DNA of 64,000 bases from assembly GCA_037974335.1 (NCBI GenBank), contig CM075743.1:7994449-8058448 (forward strand). Reading direction: 5' to 3'. This DNA is from Prionace glauca. Lineage: Eukaryota; Chordata; Chondrichthyes; Carcharhiniformes; Carcharhinidae. Of this stretch, positions 21,801-28,019 are shown piece after piece. The notes below the pieces were generated by a model. That model was not told the DNA's origin. It saw only the letters and a program-made list of their open reading frames with translations, and searched no databases. Each line of letters opens with the position of its first letter. Positions within the stretch are counted from its first letter, which is position 1. The position numbers and the translations under genes were made by a program.

Positions 21801-24298
21801 AAACTGCACTTCAGGGGTGGCCTCACCAGTTCCCCATTTTATTCACAAATCCATCTGTAACAAAAGATAACAACCCATTTGGCTTTCTTTAAATGCTAAT
21901 CAATGTGGGACCATGTACCCCGAGGCATTCTAAGCATTATCAATCATTCCAATTAAAGCATTTTCAATGTTAACATTTTCATTTTTCAGATACAAATGAC
22001 ATTGGCCATGGAAGAAACAATGGTAATCTTAATGACAATCAGGTAAGGAGATTAAGTATGAATTTTCTGATGAATGTCTGGGAATTTTCAAACCTGGATG
22101 ATGTAGAATTTACAGGACTGAAACAGGCCATTCAGGCCAACTGGTCCGTGCTGGATTTGATGCTCTACACAAGCCTCCTCCCATCCCTCTTTATCCAACC
22201 CGAACAGTATAATCTTCTGTTCCTTTCACTCACATTTGCTTCTGTGGATTTGCCTTAAATGTATTGATGCTGTTTGACTGAACTTCACCTTGGATTGGCT
22301 CCAATCTTTAATCTCATTGGATGGACACAAAGGGAGACAGACCTTGGCTTTACCGTCAGAAATGAGACCTCGTTAATTATTTCATCCCAACTTTCAATTT
22401 GATGGTATTTGTCAGTTTACGCTCTCGTCTATTACTGTAAAATCTCAAGTATTACTGCCAAAACAGAACAAAACTTAAGAAAATGCTAACAAAAGCCAAT
22501 GAGTCCACCTGTTCTGTGATGAGAGATTGGCCTTGCTGTAACTTCACCCATCTAATTCCAAAGCTCTGGAATTCTCTCTGACTAATTCATCCCTTCATTA
22601 TTTCTTTAAGGCATTCTGTAAAATATCTTTGCCTTAAACCTTTGGAAGATTTTGGTCACCTTCACTAATATCTTCTTCCTTGGTTTCGTTTCAGTTTGTA
22701 CCTGATTATGCTGCCATGGGTCTGTGTCATTTTACTGTGTAAAAGGCTCCAAATAAATGTTCTTCTTTCTATTAAATATGGACGTTCTATGCTGGTTCTA
22801 CTGTGAGATAGTAACATGAAAGATGCTGTCATTCTGAAGGGGTTTGCATCATTGAATGCAGTCCTGTTTCCCTGTGAATTAATTACGGCACAGTTCACTG
22901 GGAAGCTGCTGTGAAGATGTTTCAGTTCCCACAATTACAGATGGGCAGCACACACAAGCTGATCAAAAGACGGAAAAAAGAACTCTGATAATCACAAGCC
23001 ATAACAGCAGGCCTGGATGTTTGGATGGTGTCACCATGTCGGCACACCTCGTTAGTCATTAATCATTATAATTAGACAAGCATATAGAGGCTATAACTGG
23101 TTAACTACATTCACCTGACATAAATGAAGGTATCAGAACTATTCACTGTAATTGGATTTCAATGAGTTCTGAACAAATGTGTCTGTGTGATTGGTGTATG
23201 AGAATTATATGTAAGATAGAATGGTGCGTGCCATGTACCAGTACCGCCATCTTGTGGAAGGCAGACCTCCTCGCTAAAGAATGAATGAAGGCAGATTTAA
23301 AACCCCAAAAGTTTCATCTGGTCTGTCGAGAATGTGAGGTACAATTTCACTGAATGGCAGCAAAATTCCATATCACATTCTTCCTGGAAAATTTAAAATT
23401 TAAGGCTAGATTCAGCAAGCTGGGCCTCTTCTCTGATTAATGATCCGATTGAGATTCAGTTCGAGATAACAAAGATGTTTCCACTTTCAAGCAGTGACCA
23501 GAAATCATGGATAGTCATTAATAACATGGAAGCAGTGGGGTAATGGTATTGTCATTGGACTAGGAATCCAGAGATCCAGGATCATCTCTCTGGCGACCTC
23601 AGTTCAAATCCCACCACAGCAGAACTCAATAAAAATCTGGACTTAAAAGTCACATGAGGACCACAAAATTATTGTCGATTGCTGTAAAAACCCATCCACT
23701 AATTCCTTTAGGGACATTTCCCTTTGGAAATCTGCTGCCCATATTTGGTCAGGCCTACACCTGCTCATAAATTTCCCCTGAAATGGCCGAGCAAGACTCT
23801 CAGCTCAATTATGGATGGGCAACAAATGTTGACCCAGCCAGCGACGACCACATTCCTTGTGTGAATAAAAAAGGTTCATCCAACAGCGAATTCAAGAGAA
23901 ACATCTTTACCCAGAATATTCAGAATGTGGAATTTTCCAACCCAGGGAATAGTTGAGGCAAATAGCCAGAATACGTTCAAATAGAAGCTGGATAAGCACA
24001 TGGGAAGGGAAGGATTTGAATGTTATTTTGATGAGATTAACTGGACAGGTTTATGTGGAGTCGGGACAAATGATGTGTTTCACCGCTGGAGATAGATTAT
24101 CGAATGTTGCGATCACTTGTGAACTGATTTGCAATAATCTAGAAATCGATTTCTCCACAAATCATCACTCAAGTTAAATGGAAATAAATTGGATCTTTAT
24201 TTTCTATATTGCAGCAATTAGCAGTTGTAGAAGAGAGCATTGAGTTTGCCACTGTAAAGCACAATCAAGGGAACTCAGCAGAAACACACAGCGAGTAA
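553..24298 (+). CDS. Gene A: MDIR-like receptor with four V-C2 cassettes (5' partial, twelve exons in window)
   Basis: Exons: 553-861, 2102-2425, 4684-4992, 6242-6565, 7234-7542, 8716-9039, 9711-10019, 11306-11629, 14494-14572, 16278-16366, 21990-22042, 24215-24298. All have AG/GT borders and compatible phases. With the G carried from the missing upstream exon they read 945 residues to a stop. The signal-peptide exon lies left of the window, and more cassettes may lie there too, because the window opens inside a cassette-type intron. Predicted product: type I membrane protein, ectodomain V-C2 repeated four times, Cys-containing stalk, one uncharged TM helix, short tail. V domains resemble CD300/pIgR; C2 domains resemble FcR-like/PECAM. 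The combination matches the skate MDIR family. The tail has lost its ITIMs (see 24215-24298). Ligand unknown. Exon structure is strong; the family name is inference from motifs. Confidence 0.8.
2010..2080 (+). repeat. SINE fragment just before the C2 exon 1 acceptor
   Basis: 'gtgtcacaagtcggcttaca' and what follows is the head of a common shark SINE, ending about 20 bases before the AG at 2101. Copies at 6150-6215, 8635-8695 and 11220-11280 sit at the same place before the other gene A C2 exons. It is absent before both gene C C2 exons. Confidence 0.7.
2102..2425 (+). CDS. Gene A exon: C2-type Ig domain 1
   Basis: 324-bp exon, phase 1-1, acceptor 'ttattcccacag', donor G|GTAAAT. It starts EPVSVPELKFLSPP, an FcR-like interdomain start. 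Core cysteines are in SVSCES and YYCTAS, and GSLPIQYTWYEK recalls FcRL and PECAM-1 domains. Three further cysteines (ASCSG, DLHCQS, ENDCSY) give five in all. The end, SENDCSYLTQISSVG, may form a hinge to the next V domain. Confidence 0.85.
2500..2690 (+). repeat. SINE-like segment at cassette boundary (unit 2)
   Basis: Same anchor, 'ggcacttttcacatcttc', after C2 exon 1. Marks the start of the second cassette, about 2.5 kb after the first. Confidence 0.6.
2822..3821. repeat. 1-kb segment with inverted repeat ends in cassette 2
   Basis: About 45 bp at 2822-2866 is the reverse complement of 3776-3821 with a few mismatches; the shared core is 'ctcaaggtcttgcttcatac'. The DNA between (including a C-rich run near 2982-3000) has no match I can see in cassettes 1, 3 or 4. 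No gene seen. Confidence 0.6.
3987..4275 (+). repeat. Direct repeat pair in intron of cassette 2
   Basis: About 55 bp at 3987-4040 ('cttgtccactggggggtcct') recurs at 4215-4275 with changes, 228 bp apart. The open frames on both strands here look like chance, with no known domain. Confidence 0.5.
4684..4992 (+). CDS. Gene A exon: V-type Ig domain 2
   Basis: 309 bp, phase 1-1. It differs from V1 at few sites: WSRQC instead of WGRQC, SQGLF instead of TRGLF, and EGVRPGDEGWYSC in the E-F turn, where the usual DAGWY is DEGWY. The preceding intron is the longest in the array (2426-4683) because cassette 2 holds extra sequence. Confidence 0.85.
6242..6565 (+). CDS. Gene A exon: C2-type Ig domain 2
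   Basis: 324 bp, phase 1-1, acceptor after a T-rich tract ending 'ttcccacag'. Nearly identical to C2 domain 1, with PSEDSK for PFEDSK and NQGEKSSE for NQGDKSSE. It keeps all five cysteines and ends QISSIG. Such similarity between C2 exons suggests recent cassette duplication or gene conversion. Confidence 0.85.
6683..6870 (+). repeat. SINE-like segment at cassette boundary (unit 3)
   Basis: Anchor 'atcacttttcacagcttc' after C2 exon 2. About 4.2 kb from the unit 2 anchor; unit 2 is longer because of extra DNA at about 2.8-4.4 kb. Confidence 0.6.
7234..7542 (+). CDS. Gene A exon: V-type Ig domain 3
   Basis: 309 bp, phase 1-1. Same V fold as domain 2, with GRQGRMSI for GRRGRMSI, EDLHSGDAGWYSC, and a variable last strand (KPGLLSILSIKLQ). 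The frame stays open past the donor GTAAAT to 7670, but homology and the conserved donor place the exon end at 7542. Confidence 0.85.
8716..9039 (+). CDS. Gene A exon: C2-type Ig domain 3
   Basis: 324 bp, phase 1-1, acceptor 'tatttccacag'. The body matches the other C2 copies. The tail reads ENDCNYFTKINNVG instead of ENDCSYLTQISSVG, making this hinge the most distinct of cassettes 1-3. Confidence 0.85.
9158..9345 (+). repeat. SINE-like segment at cassette boundary (unit 4)
   Basis: Anchor 'gtcacttctcacagcttc' after C2 exon 3, about 2.5 kb from unit 3. A related copy lies at 48083-48300 between the two cassettes of gene C. Confidence 0.6.
9711..10019 (+). CDS. Gene A exon: V-type Ig domain 4
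   Basis: 309 bp, phase 1-1, acceptor 'gtcttttcag'. It starts ASTLWAKNNV and has RAISIDCHY where the others have RAITIDCHY, a change shared with the second V exon of gene C at 48566. That fits its place as the membrane-proximal V domain in the paralogous gene. Confidence 0.85.
11306..11629 (+). CDS. Gene A exon: C2-type Ig domain 4 (membrane-proximal)
   Basis: 324 bp, phase 1-1, acceptor 'ttcgcatag', and a stronger donor (G|GTAAGT) than the other Ig exons. The C-terminal part diverges: SSEMFNISLTNGLGENCSY instead of SSEMVTVSVIHISENDCSY. The membrane-proximal C2 of gene C (50717) also has the GENCSYVTQIN ending, so position in the protein, not neighbourhood, explains the difference. Confidence 0.85.
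11693..12211 (+). mobile_element. CR1-like LINE 3' end, plus strand, with TSD
   Basis: Encodes the end of ORF2 (EGVQRRFTRLIRDMRGL) and ends 'cttatgttcttatg'. Flanked by TATTCTG at 11686-11692 and 12212-12218. Absent at the same place in gene C, so it came after the A/C duplication or was lost there. Confidence 0.8.
12567..12735 (+). repeat. SINE-like repeat (paired with 51443-51610)
   Basis: 'cacatttattttcacagtc' through 'gagggataaat', a common shark interspersed repeat. Present in both paralogous blocks, so older than their duplication. Confidence 0.6.
12800..13138 (-). repeat. tRNA-derived SINE, minus strand
   Basis: Read in reverse it begins with a tRNA-like head ('agtggttagcactgctgccc', B-box 'ggttcaattct') and ends with a LINE-like tail near 'tagattcatagaatcc'. 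The paralogous copy is at 51665-51998. Shark HE1-type SINEs have this layout. Confidence 0.7.
13148..13312 (-). repeat. Second tRNA-derived SINE, minus strand
   Basis: The reverse strand has 'ttggtagcactcttgtgtct' and B-box-like 'gttcaatccct', then 'cagtactgaggaagtgctgc'. The paralogous copy is at 52010-52172. Confidence 0.6.
13870..14390 (+). repeat. SINE remnants in intron
   Basis: A tRNA-like head near 13880-13935 ('gtgagttcaaattctcc') and a SINE tail near 14310-14385 ('gggatgggcaataattgctg'). Both are shared with 52735-53240. Confidence 0.5.
14494..14572 (+). CDS. Gene A exon: extracellular stalk
   Basis: 79-bp exon, enters phase 1 and leaves phase 2, acceptor 'cttgtttcag', donor AG|GTACGT. 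It encodes VRPENSCEALTV then SPTHSSIPEPKLAK. Rich in Ser, Thr and Pro, so a stalk that could carry O-glycans. The Cys in PENSC is conserved in gene C and could form an interchain bond (inference). Confidence 0.75.
14845..15120 (+). repeat. Degenerate G-rich simple repeat
   Basis: Loose repeats of 'ggtgaggtggtagat' type. The gene C intron lacks it because a LINE fragment and deletion replaced this part. Confidence 0.6.
15434..15740 (-). mobile_element. CR1-like LINE 3' end, minus strand
   Basis: Starts at 'cataagaacataagg' (the element tail) and contains the reverse of the 3' block seen at 44640-44905. Sits beside an older plus-strand LINE remnant. Confidence 0.8.
15741..16240 (+). mobile_element. 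Old CR1-like LINE 3' remnant, plus strand
   Basis: Reads LEYCVRFWSP, then WSCSAWFRGELIEIYSI, and ends with the tail 'gtgctgtaaactttctatga' 40 bp before the TM exon acceptor. Shared with 54291-54750, so older than the duplication. Frame broken. Confidence 0.65.
16278..16366 (+). CDS. Gene A exon: transmembrane segment
   Basis: 89-bp exon, phase 2 in and phase 1 out, acceptor 'ctctgtgtcacag', donor G|GTGAGT. It encodes LIYIALGVLGAILVVFAV then SLLLYRRR: a hydrophobic helix of about 22 residues followed by an arginine stop-transfer cluster. No charge lies within the membrane, so DAP12/FcR-gamma pairing is not expected. The sequence is nearly identical to 54791-54879. Confidence 0.85.
16600..16695 (-). 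repeat. LINE/SINE tail fragment
   Basis: 'ggaacaggagtaggccattc' is the reverse of a common LINE tail. Shared with 55097-55180 in gene C. Confidence 0.5.
17607..20456 (-). pseudogene. LINE ORF2: APE endonuclease and reverse transcriptase
   Basis: Endonuclease motifs present: CFNARSVTGK, VTETWL, GVYYRPPN, VVVGDFNLPGVNW, SDHKSVYF. Reverse transcriptase motifs: APGPDGI, MDFSKAFDKVPH, PQGSVLGPLLF and the catalytic FADDTKM. Two small frame breaks near 18600 and 18510 separate the upstream 620-codon and downstream 303-codon frames; the sequence between continues WIENWLGNRRQR in another frame. PVSL is LVSL in NYRLVSL. Cannot make full ORF2 as it stands. Confidence 0.85.
20477..21062 (-). pseudogene. 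LINE ORF1: SGNH/esterase-like protein with degraded catalytic residues
   Basis: The layout matches CR1-group ORF1 esterases (GDSxxRG near the start, NxxL and a late DxxH). Here the nucleophile block reads VVGDGRVRGID, Gly for Ser; the later block is HVGEEDIG; and the last is RKGRENLNGRGTNVL, without the usual His. About 195 residues, 5' truncated. Open but probably not an active esterase. Confidence 0.65.
21661..21771 (-). mobile_element. LINE tail insertion with TSD GGTAT
   Basis: 'agaacatagaacattacag' at its left is the reverse of the usual tail. Flanked by GGTAT at 21656 and 21772. Gene C has the empty site near 56730. Confidence 0.75.
21990..22042 (+). CDS. Gene A exon: membrane-proximal cytoplasmic segment
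   Basis: 53-bp exon between 'atttttcag' and CAG|GTAAGG, ending in phase 0. It encodes DTNDIGHGRNNGNLNDNQ, polar and Asn-rich, without a signalling motif. Supported by its paralogue at 56946-56998 with the same borders. Confidence 0.75.
22043..23535. other. Last intron of gene A, first part: nothing recognised
   Basis: Unique-looking AT-rich DNA closely matching 56999-59185 apart from the insertion there at 57068. Short open frames only. Confidence 0.6.
23540..23873 (+). repeat. tRNA-derived SINE, plus strand
   Basis: Head 'ggtattgtcattggactagg' with 'gttcaaatcccacc' as B box, tail 'gtgaataaaaaagg'. The paralogue is at 59190-59523; inverted relatives lie at 34245-34640 and 46640-47005. Confidence 0.7.
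24215..24298 (+). CDS. Gene A exon: terminal cytoplasmic segment, shortened, ITIM lost
   Basis: Acceptor 'ctatattgcag'. It reads QLAVVEESIEFATVKHN then QGNSAETHSE and a TAA stop at 24296-24298. The gene C exon has NIVYVTV where this has SIEFATV, so the ITIM tyrosine is Phe. Gene C continues with CAA where this has TAA. The predicted tail therefore has no tyrosine motif. The reading frame into this exon is fixed by the upstream exon ending in phase 0. Confidence 0.8.
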   Translation, partial: QLAVVEESIEFATVKHNQGNSAETHSE

Positions 24299-24476
24299 AC
24301 TGTCCGCTTCACTAACAATGAGGATGCAGCACTGCAGATTCAAGAGACTGAAGAGTTCAGAGGTCGAGGCACTCGGTTAACAATGAGGATGTGTCAAAGT
24401 TCAATGATAGCTCCCAAAGAACAACACACAAACTTTGATGATTCTGAAATGGCAATATATACTAACATAACTCATT
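24299..24476 (+). pseudogene. Former coding end of gene A, now 3' UTR
   Basis: Aligns with the last two thirds of the gene C terminal exon (59950-60141) but lies after the stop. Twelve bases are missing between 'gaggat' and 'gcagcactg', in frame, removing RVTY and with it the tyrosine of the second ITIM. The third motif survives as AIYTNI before the old stop TAG at 24474-24476. Confidence 0.75.
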
Positions 24477-24481
24477 AGGAA

Positions 24482-24508
24482 AAGTATGCATGAAGAACAT
24501 GCATACTT
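24482..24508 (+). other. Perfect 11-bp stem-loop in gene A 3' UTR
   Basis: AAGTATGCATG, loop AAGAA, then its exact complement CATGCATACTT. The matching place in gene C (from 60147) has lost the symmetry. It would fold as RNA or DNA. No known function. Confidence 0.6.
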
Positions 24509-24516
24509 AGTTTGCA

Positions 24517-24522
24517 ATTAAA
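24517..24522 (+). promoter_or_regulatory. Possible polyadenylation signal ATTAAA, gene A
   Basis: The common ATTAAA variant, about 40 bases after the ancestral stop. It is conserved in gene C at 60194. No transcript evidence. Confidence 0.35.
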
Positions 24523-25160
24523 TTTCATCTGCAATGAACTGTCCACAAATTTATTTTGTCAATTTATCTGAACACTCTGAGTTGTTCCCTCCAGTTTTAC
24601 TGCCGCTTCCTAATTGGTATCATCGTCGTATTTAATCAGTGAACAATGAGCTTCCGGTTTTTGATATAAATGAAAAATAGCAGTGGTCTCAATATGGAGC
24701 TTTCTATCCCACTCAATATCCATCACCCCCACATTCCCAGACTACCAATAATATAACAGGTACAATTTAGCCACTGTGTTAGTCCTGGGCGCAAATCCCA
24801 TCATGTCCGCAAAATAACACGAAAGGACAAAAATGGGATTTGCACCTGTTAAATTTCCGATTGGAATCTTCCTGAACCCTCCCTGATGCCGCGATCAGGT
24901 CCATGCTCAGGGAGGGTGAGAACCAAATTTGCATCAATTTGAATGTATTATAACTTCATTAGAGAGGTTAAAGTCAAATCTCAAACCTCATTGAATCTTC
25001 CCACCCACCAGCGTGATGTCACGTTGGCACAGATTGCTACTAATTTTTAAAAGAATAAACCAGGACCGCAACAGCAAGGCTCACAGTACCTATGGGCTAT
25101 GATCGGACGCTGCATCTGGATTGTTAAGATGCCTTTCTGCTGCTTTGACAGGTCCAATGA

Positions 25161-25335
25161 GTACATTCCCGAGAGGATCCCTACAGTACGATCCGCACAG
25201 GGTCCCTGCTGTACAATCCCCACGGGGTCCCTGCAGTACATTCCCCAGAGGAGCTCTGCAGTACAGTCCCCACAGGGTCCCTGTGGTACAGTCCCCAAGG
25301 GATCCCTGTTGTACAGTCACCAGAGGGTCTCTCCT
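25161..25335 (+). repeat. 25-bp minisatellite, seven units
   Basis: Exact 25-bp period, each unit starting 'gtac' (for example 'gtacagtccccacagggtcc'). The matching locus at 60841-60915 has three units. Lies 0.7 kb after gene A. Confidence 0.9.
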
Positions 25336-25489
25336 ACATGGTGGTGGTCTGCTGCGCTCTGATGTAACTTGACACAGCAGCAGGATGACACACTTGATAA
25401 TGGTGGCCATTAGGAGCAGAGTGTCCCCCCTGCTGAGAAGGAAGTCCAGGTGGACAGTAGAGGGAGAGTTGTGAATAATGATGAATAAC

Positions 25490-25600
25490 AACTCTTCACT
25501 CACCTGAAGAAGGAGAAATGTTCTGAAAGCTTTTGCTACCAAATAAACCTGTTGGACTTTAACCTGGTGTTGTGAGACTTCTTACGGTCAGTAACAGCCA
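25490..25600 (+). repeat. End fragment of a Penelope-like repeat family
   Basis: 'ctaccaaataaacctgttgg' and 'aacctggtgttgtgagac' match the ends of the insertions at 37760 and 57068. Shared with 61070-61165. Confidence 0.5.
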
Positions 25601-25639
25601 GAGCTGGACAGTCAGATAATAAGTGTCAGTTTAGAAATA

Positions 25640-26420
25640 GAAAGAGGTTAGACAAAGAGGGGAAAGCTTTGCAGATGACGCAAAGCTGGATGGAAGGGTG
25701 AGCTGTGGGGAGGATGCAGAGATGCATTATTGTGATTTGGACAAGTTGACTGAGTGAGCAAATGCATGGCTGATGCAGTGTAATGCGGATCAACGTGAGG
25801 TTATCCACTTTAGCAGCAAAAACAGGAAGGCAGATTATTATCTGAATGGTTATAGATTGGGGAAGGGGAATGTGCAACAAGACCAGGGTGTCCTTGTCCA
25901 CCAATCGCTGAAAGTAAGCCAGCAGGTGCAGTGAGTGGTAAAGGTGGCAAATAGGATGTTGGTTTTCATAGCAAGAGGATTCGAGTACAGGAGCAGCAAT
26001 TTAAAGTTTATTTATTAGTGTCACAAGCAGGCTTACTTTAACACTGCAATGAAGTTACTGTGAAAAGGAATGTCTTGCTGCAGTTATACAGGGCCTTGAT
26101 GAGACCATACCTGGAATACTGTGTGTAGGTTTAGTCTCCTTATCTGAGGAAGGATGCTCTTGTTATGGATGGAGTGCAGTGAAGGTTAACCAGACTGATT
26201 GCTGGGATGGTGGGACTGATAATTAAGGAAAGACCAAATTGGTTAGGATTTTAATAGCTGGAGTTTAGAAGAATGAGGAAGGGAATCTCATAAAAACCTG
26301 TAAAATTCTAACATGACTGGACAAGATAAATGCATGAGGAATTTCCCAATGGTGGGGGTGTCCAGAACCAGGGGTCAGAGTCTAAGGAAACAGGGTAAAC
26401 CATTCAGGATGGGGGGGTTA
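25640..26420 (+). mobile_element. Old CR1-like ORF2 remnant, plus strand
   Basis: Broken frames contain ADDAKLDG, REVIHFSSKNRKADYYLNG and EYCV-like pieces of the RT C-terminus. A SINE head fragment lies inside at about 25998-26066. Shared with 61216-61975. Confidence 0.65.
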
Positions 26421-26801
26421 ACCAGCTTAATGCACTCGTTGTTTGAAGAAAGTTTTATTCTCCAGCTTCACTCACGAACAATCACGTCTAAGGAAATACA
26501 CAGCCCCATGTCGGGGAGTTGAGCAGAGATATCCTTACATTCCAATTGAGTCTGCCTCCCAGTTACTCAATCATAAATTACTTTTGACCAGAGAATTTTC
26601 TCTGTGAATTGAGGTCCTTTCCTGCCTGAAATCTGCCTCAATTTGTTTGTGGATCCGATACATGGAGCAGCAAAGGCTGTTGTACTCAATGTCAGGTCTC
26701 CTCACCCTGACAGAATTGTTGTTCATCACCAACATCAAGATTGAGATAAAGCAAATTAAAACAAATTATCAATGAAACTTTATCTTTAAGTTTTAGTGTA
26801 C

Positions 26802-26912
26802 ATAGAACCCTACAGTGCAGAAACAGGCCCTTCGGCCCATCGAGTCCGCACCGAACACAATCCCACCCAGACCCTATCCTCATATCCCTACACATTTACC
26901 TGCTAATCCCTC
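26802..26912 (-). repeat. SINE tail inserted after gene A only
   Basis: 'cagtgcagaaacaggccctt' to 'tgctaatccctct' in reverse is a SINE 3' part. The same site near 62365 lacks it. Confidence 0.6.
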
Positions 26913-27650
26913 TGTTTTTGCTCAACCATTTGTCTTGCTGGAGATTTTGTTTCCTTCAAGTAGCCAGGCCAGGTTTTGGGGTTTTAAATCAGCTGTTTAT
27001 TCATAGCTATAGTAAGAGCCCGAGCATGCCAGCTAGAGGTCAGCCAGAGCCCAGAATGCGCGAACAGATATACTTCCAGGTGTGATTACAAGTAATTAAT
27101 ACATACCAATCAGAAGTATGCATTTCTATAGGGATTATCTCTGTCCAGTCACAAGTATTGATTCCGGTTACATCATGCATGAGATACAAATGTTAAAAAC
27201 TAGTCACAGCCTCTGCACACCTGCTTAATCATAACATCCAATCAATGTAAAAGTTTGAATATGCTAGGCAATCCTTGCACATTGTCCTTGACACCCAGTT
27301 TATGTCCATATTTGTGGATATCAATTATTTCTCCCATGTCCAGATTCTGACTTAATGAATTCTCTCAGACAATGCGTCGGATTTTCTGACTGTGCTCACC
27401 TTGAAACTGGCAACTTCCACGCAAGTTCAACAGACCTTTCCATGGTCTGACACTTGCTCGCTACGATTCCTATGACAGGTGGAATGGGAAAATTTGCCTC
27501 TATGAGTTTTAGATAGGTAAACAAACCTAAACTCTAGAGTTGTCTCCCTCAATGTAAGCTGGGGTAGTTCTTTTATTAGATATGGCTAACAAGACTTCCA
27601 GATCTTATGGACCAGATTTCATCATCTGGATGACTGAGCCTTCATGAAAT
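26913..27650. other. Upstream region of gene B, no gene seen
   Basis: Aligns with 62370-63110 upstream of gene D. Only short open frames. Probably holds the distal promoter. Confidence 0.5.
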
Positions 27651-27651
27651 A

Positions 27652-27658
27652 ACTTCCT
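27652..27658 (+). promoter_or_regulatory. Candidate ETS/PU.1 core upstream of gene B
   Basis: ACTTCCT, the complement of AGGAAGT, 122 bp before the ATG in the context 'aacttcctg', also found before genes C and D. No TATA box seen nearby; TATA-less PU.1-driven promoters are usual for myeloid receptors. Confidence 0.35.
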
Positions 27659-27773
27659 GCTGTCTTCTTCCCTTTTAAATTCCTTCTGCAACTTATATTC
27701 AAGTTTTATTTCAGTGTGAAACACAGGAACTGGGTTTATGGTGACAAGCACTGATCTGATCTCCAACAGAACA

Positions 27774-27810
27774 ATGTGGATTTTGATTCTCCTCATTTGC
27801 TCTCTGCCTG
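27774..27810 (+). CDS. Gene B exon 1: signal peptide
   Basis: ATG at 27774, then MWILILLICSLP and a split codon G|GTGAGT. Short hydrophobic leader, phase 1, identical to the gene D leader at 63234, and spliceable to V exons starting 'ct' (giving Ala). No V exon was found between here and 41 kb. Gene B is therefore incomplete or decayed, or this leader is used by exons I cannot recognise. Confidence 0.65.
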
Positions 27811-28019
27811 GTGAGTAAAAGCCAGAACTGGACAGTCAGATAATCAGTGTTAGTTTAACTCTAGTTTACAGCTTATACGGCAGAGATATTTAAATATTTG
27901 GAGACATGTAAAGGCACAAAAGACGATGTTGTGTTGCAGTGGATACAGTCTCTGTATCTGAGCCTGGAGCTCCAGTTTCGAATCCTGCTTCTGCTATTGA
28001 TGGGAATGGAAGATGGGTT

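Noticed and set aside
25047-25542. Repeated Cys/Gly peptide frames on both strands
   Set aside because: Translation of the 25-bp minisatellite; period not divisible by three, no splice context.
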